From contig BDDC01001127.1 of assembly GCA_001662425.1 (NCBI GenBank), positions 6,394 to 32,976 of the forward strand: a DNA stretch of 26,583 bases. Direction: 5' to 3'. The notes below the pieces were generated by a model that worked only from the letters and a program-made list of their open reading frames with translations, searched no databases and was not told the DNA's origin. Source of the stretch: Chlamydomonas sphaeroides (Eukaryota; Chlorophyta; Chlorophyceae; Chlamydomonadales; Chlamydomonadaceae). Shown here piece after piece: positions 1 to 11,300 of this stretch (positions within the stretch are counted from its first letter, which is position 1; the number at the start of each line of letters is the position of its first letter). The position numbers and the translations under genes were made by a program.

Positions 1-1336
1 CGGAGGGCGGCCCGCAGAGCCTGGCGGCGGCCAATGCGCTGACCTACCTGGCACTGGCGCCGCAGGCAGGGAAGGGGAGGGGGATCGGGGGGAGCAGGGC
101 CCGTGTGGGCCGTGGCGGCCGGATGACGGCAGCTGCAGCAGAGGCGGCCGCAGCCGGGTTGTCGGGTGACGGGGGCCAACTGCGCGCTATCGCGGCCCTG
201 ACACTCCCCGCCTTGGCCCTGCCTTGCCTTGCCTGCGCGCTCCGTCCCGTGCCCTCGTCCGCCAGCACACGCATTCCCCCGCCCTGCCCCTCCTCTCTGC
301 CGCTCCTCCCTTCCAACCCCGCCAGGTGCTGCCCTCGCTGCTGTCAGGCGGCCTGCTGCCGGTGCTGGTGGGGCAGCTGCGCGCCGCCGCCTCCTTCCCC
401 CTGGAGCAGCAGCTGCTGGTGGCTGGGCTGGGGCTGCTCACCACCCTCGCCCGCTGCGACGGCGCCGCCAGGGCCGCGCTGGCGGGCACGCGCGGCCTGG
501 CGGGCGCGCTGGCGGCGGCGCTGGGCCGCGGGCCGCCTGCGGTGGCGGCGCCGGCGCTGGCGCTGGTACAGGTAAGCCCGGATTGTAAGAGCAGGGCGGC
601 GGGGAAGATGCTGGATGGTGCAGTGTTGCGCTTGGGCAGTGGGCGTTGCTGGCTGTTGGGTAGCTGGGGGTTTGCGGCGCATGGTATGAGGGGGCGCGCT
701 GGGGCGCAGCCGGGTTGCTGCCGGGGTGGCCCTGCGGCAGCTGCAGCTTGCAGGCTCAACGCCGCCCGCGCTGGTGCCGTACCCTCCTCCCCCACAGGAA
801 CTCATGCTCACGCGCAAGGTGAGCAGCGGGCGCCTCCCCTGGCGTCCTACTGCACGCTGCTGCTACCGGCGGCACGGCCAGCAGGGGGCCAGCCGCCCAA
901 CCTGTCTTGTGCTGACGTCGCCCGAGAGCGTGATATGATGAATGGGGTTGCACGTAATCTCCATGGGTTAGCGGCTTGAACAAGCAACAAAGGGCCATCC
1001 TGCGCCAGCGGCCAAGCAGGAGAATGGTACGGTAGTTAGCGTCTAGCCACCTAGCTGGCCGCCGGGGGACGCTTTACAGCCAGGCCGGCCAGGCCAGGCC
1101 GACCATGACGCACACTGACGCTCATGCTTTCCTGCTGCCGCCCGCTGCGGTTGCGTGCCCAGGGCTTGGATCAGCTGCGAGGCAGCGCGGCGCTTCTGGG
1201 AGCCCTGGACCGCCTAAGCGAGGGCGGCCCTCCGCCCGCGGCGCAGGGGCAGGGGCAGGGGCAGGGACAGGCACTGCAGCGCCAGGCGAGGGCGGTGGTG
1301 TCTACGATGAAGGCGCTGGCGGTGGTGATGCGGTGA
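1..1336 (+). CDS. Armadillo/HEAT-like helical repeat protein, 3' part (5' end outside window)
   Basis: Four exons are visible: about 1-65, 326-571, 798-818 (a 21-nt microexon encoding ELMLTRK) and 1163-1336, ending in TGA. All junctions are in phase 0. The translated part (about 167 residues) is almost entirely leucine/alanine-rich amphipathic helix, for example LPSLLSGGLLPVLVGQL and GLGLLTTLARCDGAARAAL, a pattern typical of ARM/HEAT solenoids used for protein binding. The C-terminus carries a short GQGQGQGQ run and ends MKALAVVMR. The first intron appears to start with GC rather than GT (CAG|GCAGGG); the other donors are GTAAGC and GTGAGC. I do not recognise the family and no catalytic motif is visible, so ARM-like is inferred from helix pattern only. 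Seen: exon frames and splice sites. Inferred: repeat fold. Confidence 0.6.
1246..1266 (+). repeat. (GGGGCA)n run with G-quadruplex potential in the last exon
   Basis: Three GGGG runs and one GGG run are each separated by CA. This fits the usual four-run G-quadruplex pattern with 2-nt loops. The run lies in coding sequence and encodes the GQ dipeptide repeat of the upstream gene's C-terminus. Confidence 0.7.
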
Positions 1337-1838
1337 TGTGGGTCGGACGCGGTGGGTACGGGACGGGACGCGCGCGAGGGGCAGGGGCAGGCGGAACCTG
1401 GTGGAAGCCTGTCCGGGAGGAGCGGTACAGCGCGGTACGTGCCGATGGCAGACTCCCGTGACAGATTACATCGCCACAAGTTCATTGTTGTCGCGACGCT
1501 GATCAGACCTGACGTCCCTCGCTCGCAGCCGTCAGCAGCCCTCGCACAGTCCTGACGCCGCGGACTCAGCCCATCCGTAACGCCAAACCTCGTGCCACTC
1601 GGTCGCCCCGAACCAGGCGTCGCAGTTCTCACATCTGTCACATACCAGTCACTTGCGCGCAGTGCAGTCAAACGAAGCAATTGTGAAGACCGCGCGTTAG
1701 TTGCGGGCCTTCGGCAACTGCCGCTGCTGCCGCATAAACCAGTGCATTGGAACGCGACTAAGCATTTCAGCAACATTGCATTACCACGCTTCAGCCTGTG
1801 ACCTCACGGGAGGGGAGGCGCTCCGCGGACGGCCCGCC
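1337..1838. other. Intergenic: 3' UTR of the helical-repeat gene and 5' flank of the M43-like gene
   Basis: The two flanking genes run in the same direction. I see no supported coding exon. An open frame starting at 1701 runs into the next gene, but its first 46 codons lack any recognisable feature, while the methionine at 1839 begins a classic signal peptide. No TGTAA polyadenylation motif was found on the plus strand here. Confidence 0.5.
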
Positions 1839-4800
1839 ATGCCACACTTTGCGGTCGCGGTGTCGCTCGTTGTTGCGGTGGTTCTGCAAGCATCAATTGC
1901 AGGTATGGCTGAGCGCAAGCGTTCCGCCAAGCATCGCCAGCGCTCGTCGTCGATTGTGTCTGGGCACTCGCTGCTGGACGCAAGTGACATCGCAAAGCCC
2001 CTAAAGCATGCCCAACTTCCTTCCTCACTTCTGCTCTGTCAAATCGCAACGTCGCTTGGCTCGTCGTTGCCCGCAGTTGCACAAAGTACCAGCGATGGGC
2101 GAGGGGTCGTGTGTACCGCTGAGCTCTTCTCGGATGTCGCTTACACTGGGCGACGGCTTACCGTGGACCTCGGAGGTTTTGCGCTAGGTGTCAGTGGTGG
2201 CCGGCAGCCGGTGAGACACAAGCGCTACCGCCGGCGGGCTCGCGCCGCACACGGCCGCACCGGCAGCACTCGGCACGACGTGGCACCCAACACCTCGCTG
2301 ACGTTCGCTGACGATCCCTTGCGATCCCTCCCCGTACCCCGCTCCCCTGAAAGGCGACGGCCGTCAAGGATGAGGTCCGGTCGCTTCGCTTCGCATGCCG
2401 GTGCAGCAGCGCTGGGGCTGCCTGCACCCGGCCGCAGGGGTAAGCCGCCAGCGCGCTTCCTCAAGCGCAGCGCCCAGTACCCGCGCCCCAGCCGCCCTTC
2501 GTTCCCATCAACCGCGCAGCTTACACGGGTGTCTGTCACGTTGCGCCCCCGTCCCGACTCCCAGGCTGCCACTGCGCCTGCGAGTGTGGCCGGCGCAGCA
2601 TGTCGCCGCCGAGCCGCCGCTGCCGCTCCTGACGGAGCTCGACTGCGCGCCGACCGCCACCGCCGCGGCCGCCGCCGCCGGTCGCACCGCCGCCGCCGGC
2701 AACCCCGTCGAAGCCCCGATGCTGTGTACCGGCGCGCTGCCCGCGGTGCCGGTGCGGTGGAGCCATGGCGCTGGCGGCCTGGCCCTGGTCCTCGGGGACC
2801 ACACACCCGCGGCACAGGGGCCCGAGCTGACGGCGGCGACTGCCGCCGGCGCCGGCTCGGCCTCGGCGTCCCGACGAGCGCTGAGACTACGCGGTGCGCC
2901 GCTGCGGGCAAGCCACGGCCGGCCGTCGCTGATGGCAGCGACGCTCGCGTCGTGTGATACTGTGTCCTCGACACCGGCCGCCGCCGCCGCCGCCCTGGAC
3001 CCTGCCCACAGATGACGCCAGCGGAGGGCTTCTGCCGCGCGTCCTGCAGTCCTCCGGCGGCGACGCCTCGCCCTCGCCCTCCGCCTCGCCTGTGCCGTCT
3101 GGCGGTGGCGCGCTACCGGCGGCGGTCGCGCCCACTCGGCTGCGGCCCTTCCTGCATGTGGACTTCACCGGCAGTGCCTCCAATGCCGCCGTGCAGCAGC
3201 ACTACGACCAGGTAGGCGCCAGGGTCAAGCGGCGGCACAAGGGAGCGGTCGCCTGCTCAAAGCTGGGCCACGGGCCACGGGCCTTGCCACGCTCCCTGGG
3301 TGCTCCCCAGTCGCCGCGCCACAACCCAATGCACCCGCCATCCCCACCGCCCCTGCCCTGCGCCTCGCACGCATCCCGCCCCCAACAGGCCGCCCTGCTC
3401 ACCACCGCGCTGCACGCGTTCACCCTTCCGCTGTCGCTGCTGGCCGGCTCGCCGGCACGCCTGCCCGAGCCGTCCGCGCTGCGGAGCGCGCTGCTGCTGC
3501 GCTACCGCGGCAGCGACGTGCTGTCGCGCCTGCATGACGTGGCGCAGCGGCTGCAGGTGGGCCGGGCGGGGCGGAGGGATGGGGACTGGGGCCGCGGGGA
3601 GGCGGCTGGCGGATGCTGGGCCGCAACCAGCTCTCGGATACAGGGCCGGCGGCCTGGCCCGTCAGAAGATGAGGTCGCTGCGCGAGAGCTGGGGCCGGTC
3701 TGGGTGCCCTGGACGAGCGCTCTCTGCCAGGACACGTAGGACCACGCCTTGGGGGAAGGAGGGCCGGGCTGCAGTCATACCGTGTGCAACCCCATCCCGG
3801 TCCCCGGCTGCCCCAGGCCTCCCCCGAGTACTACTCGCGCCTGTTCGAGCTGTCCACGGGCCTGGTGGATGCGGTGGCCTTCATCGCCGCCAACAGGACC
3901 ATGCCCTCGCCGCCGCCCTCGCGGCCATTGGGCCGCCAGCCGCCCGCTTCTGGCGCAGCCAACGGCAGCGCCGGCGGCGGCGTGGGCGCGTGGCAGGGGC
4001 TGCTGGTGCCGAGCCCGCTGACGCAGATGCGGGCGGCGGTGAGCTGCAGCCACAAAGGGGGGCAGGGCACGGGGCGTCAGGGCACGGGGCTTGGGTCTGG
4101 GATTCGGGGTTCGGCCACAGCCGCGGTGACGTGGGGTTCGGCTGTGGGATGCCAGGGGGCCGGGGGAGGGTAAAAGGGAAACATCGCGGCGCCCTCAAGG
4201 CCTCCTCGCCGCCCACGTTCGCCCGTCTGCGTCCCGTCCCGCAGCTCAAGACAGCGCTCGAGTCGGGTGACCTGTCCTCCGCCCGCGCCTCGCTGGCGCC
4301 GCTCTTCGGCGGTGACACGGCGGTGGTGGCGGCGTTGCTGGCCGACGTGTGGGGCGCGGTGCGCAGCCTGGGGCCGGATGTGGCGGGTGCGGGCGGCGCC
4401 ATGGCCGACCCCATCCTGGTGACGCCCCTGGCGGGGCTGCAGCCGGGGCTGGAGCCAGTCAACAACCTGACGGGGCTGACGCTGCAGGTGGGCGGGGCGG
4501 GTGTGGGGGCTGGCTTGGGGCGTCTGTAGGGATGGATTGGGTTGGTCTGTGAGGGCGGGCAGGATTGGGAGGCCTGGCGCAGCGGCGCTGACTAGCTAGG
4601 CCGTTCACGCAACGCTGCCACCGCCGCAGGCGCTGGTGCGCCCCACGTACATCCCGCTGCTGGCGGCTGAGGAGCTGAACGAGCTGACCTGGGAGGTGCC
4701 CGACTACCAGCTGCTGGCGGTGGCGCTGCCGCCCGGCTTCATACCGGAGCGCCCCGCCGCGCTGCCGCCGCTGCTGGTGCCGCTGGTGTTCCACATCATG

Positions 4801-7800
4801 ACCTACAGGTGGGGCCGCGGCGGGGAAGAGCGTGGGGCAATTGCTTGGGTGTGTGCATTGCGGGAGCAGTCGGCGACCAAGACGCCGACCGAGAGCGCGG
4901 GGGCACTGGGCGAGCGGCGAGCGCTGTCGTGGAGGGCAGGGCCCACCGGATGGACAGTCGCTGGTCGCGCCTCTATGTGGGCAAGGAGGTGGGGCACATG
5001 TCGGGCGAGCCGCCTGCACCCTCGGCCCTGACGGCCGCTACCCCCACCCGGCTGCCTCCCAGGAACGCGGACGGCAGCGTGGGGCCGCCCAACGTGGAGC
5101 GGGCCTGCGCCATGGCCTCGCGCCTGGCGGCCACCGCCAGCCTGCGCCTGGCGCCCGCGCGGGTGCGGCTGTTCGTCAAGGAGTGCCGCAACAGCGACAG
5201 GTGCGGCGGCGCTGGGGTGCGGCGCGGTGCGGGGATGTGCTTGTGGGGGGCCGCAGCCGCCGAGCGGCCGCTCCCGCGCGCCTGCTGCCCCGCACGAGCC
5301 CCTCCTGCCCTCCCCAAACCCACCCTGACCCCTGCTCCTCGCTCGCCCGCCCCGCATCCCGCGCAGCTACCGCTACCTGTCCCGCCCCTCGCGCGACGCC
5401 TGGCTGGCCTGCGCGCCCGCATCGGGCGCCTCCTTCAACGAGTCCTGCGGCGGCCCCGGCGGCTCGCTGCTGCGCTCCGCCGCCTCCGACTTTCCGCGCT
5501 CGCTCAACGTGTGGGTGGCGGGCGAGCAGCCGCCCAGCCGCTGGGCCGCCTCCGCCTTCCAGCCGGGCAGCAGCATCGACCCGGCGCTCGGCTACGCTGC
5601 GATGACCTGGACGGCGCTCTCCACGGGTGCGTCGCGGGCTGGCCCCGCCATCGGGGGCCGGGAGGGCACTGAGGGGGGACAGGCGGAGACCGGCGGGCCG
5701 GAGGCCACTATGACGCGAGTAAGCCGAGGGCTAGGAGACGCTGGAAGGGAGCAAGCCCCGCGATTCAACCCCGAACCCCGACGCCCCTGCCTCCCTCCCT
5801 CAAAACGCTCCATTCCTCCCAGACGGCTCCAACAACCGCGCCTCCTTCGAGTCGGGCGCCCACGCCCTCACCCGCGCGCTGCTGCACCACCTGGGCTTAC
5901 CGCGCACCCACAACACCCTCGGCACCTGCGACCGCGACTTTGACCGCACCGAGGGCATCATGGACACGCCCGCGGTGGCGGGGCCGGTGTGGAACCAGAG
6001 CTGGGCGAGGGGCGCCTACCTGGGCTGCCTGGACGCCTGGAGGACGGAGCTGGGAGGCGACTTCGGGGAGGCGGCGAGGCAGGCGGCGAGGCGCGTGGGC
6101 ACGCCACCCGCCGACACGAACCCGTCGTTCGAGTGGGTCGGGGGCGGGGCGGGATGCAGACTGGAGGTTGGGTGGGCAGTGTGGTTCTAGGTGGGCTGCA
6201 GGCCGGCTGGTGGGGGGGATGAGCGGGGACCGCGGAGCGGCGCCGTGAGAGGTGGCCGCCCCTTGCTGCGCATGCACCCCACCCGGCAGCTCTTGTCCCA
6301 ACGGCGGCGGTCTGGACACGTTGGGCAACTACCTGACCACCACGTACGACATCTGCACGGCAGCGCTGGGGCACCTGTCCGCCAACCAGGTCACGGCCAT
6401 CCACCGCCTGGCGGCCGCCAACCAGCCGACCATGTACGCCTGGGCCCAGGTACGAGCAGTACGACAGTACGGCAGTAATGTACGACGGCTGACTTAGATT
6501 TGTGACGCAGCTGAAGCGCTGGCTCCTGCTCCCCCAGCTTCCCCTCTCGGCGCCTTTGTGCCGACCCTTGCCCGCTGTCCAACCGGTTCCCGCACACGCC
6601 CTCCCCCGCATGCAGTGGTACGCCATCTACCAGCCCCCCGGCGCCGTGCCCAGCCCATCGGAGCCGCCCGGCGCCGCCTTCGCCTCGTGCGCCTTGCCCC
6701 GCACGCGCCTAGGCTGCCGCTGCCGGGCCCGCTGGGAGTACATGGGCGCCACGTACAGTGGCTGTGCGGTGAGCTGTTTGGACATCACAGCCGCCGGCTC
6801 GGCCCGCTGCAGCCCTGCCAGCCTGCTATCAATCTGCGCCCCGGCCGAGTCATGACGAGCACGGAGCAGCGCCTGCAGCCGTGCGGACGTGTCCCGTGTT
6901 TCGCACGTGGCCCGTGCCCTCCCAAGCTGCAGCTAAGCATGGGGTGCCCCCACGGACCGCATGCACCCTCAGGCGGTGCGTGACGACCCCCAGGGCGGCA
7001 CCTGGTGCGCTGTGGACCGGACCGATGGCGACTGCGCCGTCGCCCGCAACGGCTGGTGGGACTTCTGCGAGCCGGCCGGCCCGGACCCCGACTGCGCCGG
7101 CCGGCCCTCGCCGCCGCCCGCCCCGCCGCCGCCGCCGCCCCCGCCGCCGCGGCAGTTGCCAGTCTACGGTGGCGGCGGCGACTTCAGCGGCGCGCCGTCT
7201 TGCGGCGCGGGTGCGACGACGCAACAGGGCTTTACCTGCACCCGTCAAGCGTGGAAGGTCCGCGGCAGCGCGACCACCTACTACGGCTGCGCCAACCCCA
7301 ACCGCGACCCCAAGGGCTCCTGGTGTGTCCTGGCCGCGGGCCAGGCCACGGAGGCCGGCTCAGCCTACGACTATTGCCACCCCGCCTGCAATCCAATGGA
7401 TTGGACCTCGCCGGCGCCAGAGACCGGCGGTGGCGGGGGAGGTCCGGCCTTTCCGGCGACCAAGGTCTGCCCGCGCGGCTTCACGGGGTTGCCGGGCGGC
7501 TGCTGGTGTGCCAACGCGTTCAACATCAGCTTCCCGCAGTACGGCACCACGTACACCGGTGAGCCTGCGACAGGCGTACGACAGTGCCCGGGCCGGACAC
7601 GGCAGGAGTGAACGCGTCGCGCCCTCGGCGGACGCTGCGCACCGCTGGCGAGCCGCTTGACGCCTCGTGCATGGCTGCTCTGCTCGTACGGCCCCTGTCA
7701 TGCTGTGGCCTGGTGCAGCTACCGTACCCCGCAGCACACCCCTCCCTGCCCTGTCGTACACCTCCCTGCCCTGTCGTACACCTCCCTCCTCGCAGGCATG

Positions 7801-7908
7801 CGCGCCTGCACGGCCTTCAAGGAGGCGGGCGGCCGCGGCGTGTGCGTCACCGAGTGCTTTGCCAACAAGGCGCAGGAGGGCCGCGCGTACGGCTGCGAGT
7901 GCCGGTAG
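1839..7908 (+). CDS. Secreted M43 (pappalysin-type) metalloprotease-like protein with degenerate zinc site and FN2-like Cys-rich tail
   Basis: My model has 15 exons: 1839-1902, 2077-2210, about 2452-2893, 3012-3211, 3389-3556, 3817-4038, 4245-4487, 4630-4808, 5063-5200, 5367-5626, 5823-6132, 6290-6449, 6616-6768, 6973-7558 and 7796-7908. It gives about 1123 residues with all phases closing. The start at 1839 was chosen because it opens a signal peptide (MPHFAVAVSLVVAVVLQASIA). About 500 residues of Pro/Ala/Leu-rich ectodomain follow. The M43-type domain (about 540-840) shows VPLVFHIMTYR, SLNVWVAG, LGYAAMTW, the degenerate helix TRALLHHLGLPRTH, GIMDTPAVAGP and CPNGGGLDTLGNYLTT. Active M43 enzymes need HEXXHXXGXXH; here the first and third His are Arg and the Glu is Ala, and no Met follows NY. 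A catalytic role is therefore unlikely. The tail has FN2-like modules around a polyproline hinge. Exon 3's 5' edge is the least certain part. Likely extracellular or in the cell wall. Confidence 0.8.
5873..5905 (+). other. Degenerate M43 zinc-binding motif (R-A-x-x-H-x-x-G-x-x-R)
   Basis: The codons CGC (5873), GCG (5876), CAC (5885) and CGC (5903) occupy the positions of His, Glu, His and His in HEXXHXXGXXH, about residues 701-711 of the model. Each altered codon is one base change from the canonical residue (CAC to CGC, GAG to GCG). The surrounding LHHLGL and the downstream MDTP motif hold the alignment in place. Two of the three zinc ligands and the catalytic Glu are therefore absent. Confidence 0.75.
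6616..7389 (+). other. Two FN2-like Cys/Trp-rich modules separated by a polyproline hinge
   Basis: Module 1 spans two exons (6616-6768 and 6973-about 7068) and reads GCRCRARWEYMGATYSGCA, then WCAV and WWDFCEP. Module 2 (about 7201-7389) reads GFTCTRQAWKVRG, YYGCANPN, DPKGSWCVLA and YDYCHPAC. Both share the order C-x-C/C...W...G..Y.GCA...DP.G.WC...(W/Y)D(F/Y)C, which resembles fibronectin type II and kringle folds. Between them lies SPPPAPPPPPPPPP (about 7107-7152), a typical algal extracellular hinge. A third Cys-rich stretch (CPRGFTGLPGGCWCANAF) continues into the last exon, which ends YGCECR. Confidence 0.6.
7742..7781 (+). repeat. Two tandem 20-bp copies in the last intron of the M43-like gene
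   Basis: The unit CTCCCTGCCCTGTCGTACAC occurs twice head to tail and is followed by a partial CTCCCT just before the acceptor CGCAG at 7791-7795. The duplication lengthens the pyrimidine-rich tract ahead of the splice acceptor. Confidence 0.85.
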
Positions 7909-8345
7909 CGGGCGGCGTGCGTATGTCGGCGGAGGCATGGAGGCTGCTGGCGTGCTTTGGCGGCAGGAGCATGGAGGCTGCTTGCGTGCAGTAGCATGCG
8001 ATGGCGGGGTCGCGGCTGTGAGGGGCTGCGGCGCTGCAGCAGGGGCACCGTCCAGTGCAGCTCTGCGGTTGCGTGTACGGCCCAGGGGCGTGGGTTTGTT
8101 GGGTAGCTGTGGCTGGCAAGGTGAGGGACGGCAGGCAGCATGGTGTGCGGCGTGGTGCGCGGCCCAGTGATGCGCCGCTAAATGCGGCCGCCAGCAGGTG
8201 TGCAGCAGGGGCGCGTGCGCGCTGTGATGCAAGCAAGGAGAGGTTGCACGAGCGAGTGGGATGGGTCCAAGGCCAAGGTCCGTGCGCCTCACGGCCCAGC
8301 ACCGCAAAAGACGCTCCAGGTAGTCTCCCTTCACACACAGCAATA
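7909..8345. other. Intergenic spacer with a short direct repeat
   Basis: No supported exon is present. A near-identical 20-nt segment starting CATGGAGGCTGCT occurs at 7936-7955 and 7970-7989, a 34-bp period. The spacer must hold the 3' UTR of the M43-like gene and the promoter of the next gene. I see no clear TATA box or TGTAA signal. Confidence 0.5.
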
Positions 8346-11300
8346 ATGGCGCTCGCGTTAGCCACCCGCCTACCGACGCTGCAGCGGACGACATGCCTCG
8401 GTAGGCCCGCGGTGCGGTGCGTCGCCGCGCCGCGGCCGCGGCCGCCCGCGCGGCGTGCTGCCGTGTGCTGCTCTGCCGCGAGCCAGCCTCCGGAGCGATT
8501 GCTGCGCAAGCCGGCGAGCAGCGAGGGCAATGACAGCGGCCCGCAGGGCTTGCTGGAGGCTCCGCCATCTGCGGGCGCCGCGATGCTGGCTGCGCTGCAG
8601 GAGGGCCACCTGCCCGAGCTGGTGCTGCAGGAGGGGCCGGAGCTGCTGCTGGCCAGGGTGAGCCGCGATGAGGCAGCCCGGCCCTGCTAGGGGTTTCGCG
8701 GCCGCTAGGCCGCCAAGGTTGTTCGTCTTCGAGGGTTTGCGAGGGCCCCGCTTAGCATCACGCCAACGAGCATGCACTGCTGGATGCACCTGCGGCTGCC
8801 CAGCATGTATCGGCATGCGAGGAACGGTAGGGTGTGACCTCGTGCCATAAGCGCGGGCCGAGAGCGTGTACCCCCGCAGGCGAGTCGTTCAAGCCTTGCC
8901 TCCCCATGCCCTCTTCCACCTCCCCAGGCCGTGTGCCTGTGCCTCGAGGTGCTGGGCCTGGGCACCAGCACCCCCGCCAAGCAGGCCGCGGCCGCCTCCT
9001 CCCTGGTGGCGCTGGCCACACACCGCCAGCTGCGGCCCGCCATCGACAACATCCTGGTCATGCGCCGACTGTGCCGCATCATCGAGCTCACCGAGGCCCC
9101 AACGGCGCTGTCGGAGGCCGCCCGCGCGCTGTTCGCGGTCGCTGACGACGCGGCGTGGCAGAGCAAGGTGGGCAGCTGGCTGGTAGGGGCCGGGCCGGCA
9201 GAGCCCTTGGCTTTAGGACCTTGCAGCGTCGCTGGGATTCCACCCATCGCGTGCTGCCATCCCCCTTGCCTCCCGTCCTCGCAGGGCGGTGCTGCGGCTG
9301 ATGTGCTGCGGGAGGCGGCCCAACCCTGCGTCGTAATCCTCACCCGCGCCGCCGACGCCCTGTAGACGACCGGATGCAGTCTTGACAGCGGCGGCGGCGC
9401 TGCGGCTGCAGCGCTTCCTAACAGCGATTGTAGCGACCAGCCAGCGGCGATGGCGGCCGCGGCGGCAGCTGTGCTGCAGGGCCCCATGCTGCCGCTCGTC
9501 AGCGCCGACCAGCTGCTGGCGGCCGCGAGCGCGCTGGCGCGCTGCCTGACCGCCGGCTGCGGTGGGCCGAAGGTGCTGGCGGCTCTGGCGGCGGTCGTGG
9601 AGCACTCTTCCCAGCAGGGCGGCGGCGTCAGCCAGGAGGTGGCCGTGGCCGTGGCCGAGGCAGGCGCTGTGCCGCTGCTGGTGCAGGAGGTGGCGGACGG
9701 CCTCGAGGGGCCCGACGGCGCCGCGGGCCTGTCGATGGAGGGCCAGCACGCAGCCAGCTGCCTCTACTACGTGCTTGTTGCGGTGTGCGGCAAAGAAGCC
9801 CGGCCCACCGCAGACGCGTCGGCCGCGTGTCAGGTGCCGCCGTCAGCACTGCCGCCACTGCTGCCGCTGCTGCGGTCGGGGGCTTCAGATGAGGACCGCG
9901 GGCACGCGTTGCACGTGCTCCTGCTGCTGGTGGAACCGTGTGGTGGGGGCGGCGGCGTCGAGGACCTCGGGAATGCGCTGGCGTCTGCTGCTGGTGGCAT
10001 CAGCGCCGTTGTCTCAGCAGCGCAGAAACTACTTGCTGAACCCCAGGCACTGGCCCCAGCCGCAGCCGCGCCGCTGCTGGAGCTCTGCGCTCAGCTTCTG
10101 GCGGACGGCACCATGACCCTGACGCAGCTCCGCGCCTCGGCCATGAACCCCGCCGATGCGGCCCTTGGCTACCTGTCCGAAGACAACGGCAACACATGCC
10201 AGGCCCTTCGATCTGCGGCCAAGCGCGCCCCGTGGCTGGAGCCTCGGATCCGCAGCGCCGCAGCCATGCTGGTGTTCCAGGTGCTGGGCGCTGATGGCAA
10301 TCCGGAGCAAGAGAGCCAAGCGAGGGAGGTCGCCGCTAGCATCGCGCGGCGTGGCGTGGCGAGCGACGAGGGCGAGGTGGCTCGATGCCTGGCGCTGGCG
10401 CTGCAGCTGGCGGGACGCGCGGTGTGGAGTGCTGACAGGTGAGGCACAGGTGGGGCCCATCGGGTGGGCCAGCCGCATGGCATTGCAGCCGCCATGGCCC
10501 TGGGAGCCAAACGTTGACGCCGGTGTCCCTCAACCTATCCCGTCCTCCTGCAGTCGCACCTTGAAGGTGCTTGCCAAGAACCTGGTAAAGCAGCTTTCGG
10601 CGATCTGTCCCACTGGCGACGCCAACCCGCATATCCTCTGCCTGGCCGCTGAGCTGGCGGTATCGGGCTGGGCGGCTGGCGGCTGTCGCAAGGCGCTGCT
10701 CCTGCGCCTCGCCTCCTCCTCCCTGCAGGCTGCCGCAGCACTGAGCACCACCTCCTCCTCCTCTGCCTCCTCCTCCTCTGCCTCGTCCTCCTGCTCCTCC
10801 TCTGCCTCCTCCTCCTCCTCCTGCTCCTCTGCCTCCTCCCTGCTGACCTCGACCGCGGGCGTCCTCAACGCGGTGGTGGCGCTGCTGGCACCCGACCTGG
10901 CGCTGGCGGGGGACGCAGCCGAGGGCCTGCAGCCGGCCCTGCCGCGGAGCCTGCTGCCCGAGAAGCAGCAGGGCCAGGAAGACGCTATACTCGCGATGAC
11001 GTTCGCCTTTGCCGACAAGCCCAAGCCTGACGCTGCAGCTGACAAGCAATCCTCGAAGTCCTCGAGGTCTACTTACCAGAAGGCGGACGGCTTCTTCAGC
11101 TCGGTCAGCTACCCCAACTCGGACCTGGTACCGCCGGACGTGCACCTGCAGCTGTGCTGGTGGTTTGAGGCGCCGCCAGCCACGCAAACCTTTGAACAAG
11201 TCTTGGACACCTACGATGAGCGCGAGAAGTACAGCACCTACAGCCACTCCTGCATCATGGATCAGTACAGCTACGGCAAAGCCGCCACCACGGCCGCGGC

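Noticed and set aside
7360..8568. Minus-strand open frame of 402 codons over the M43-like 3' end and spacer
   Set aside because: It is antisense to well-supported exons of two plus-strand genes and contains no recognisable domain.
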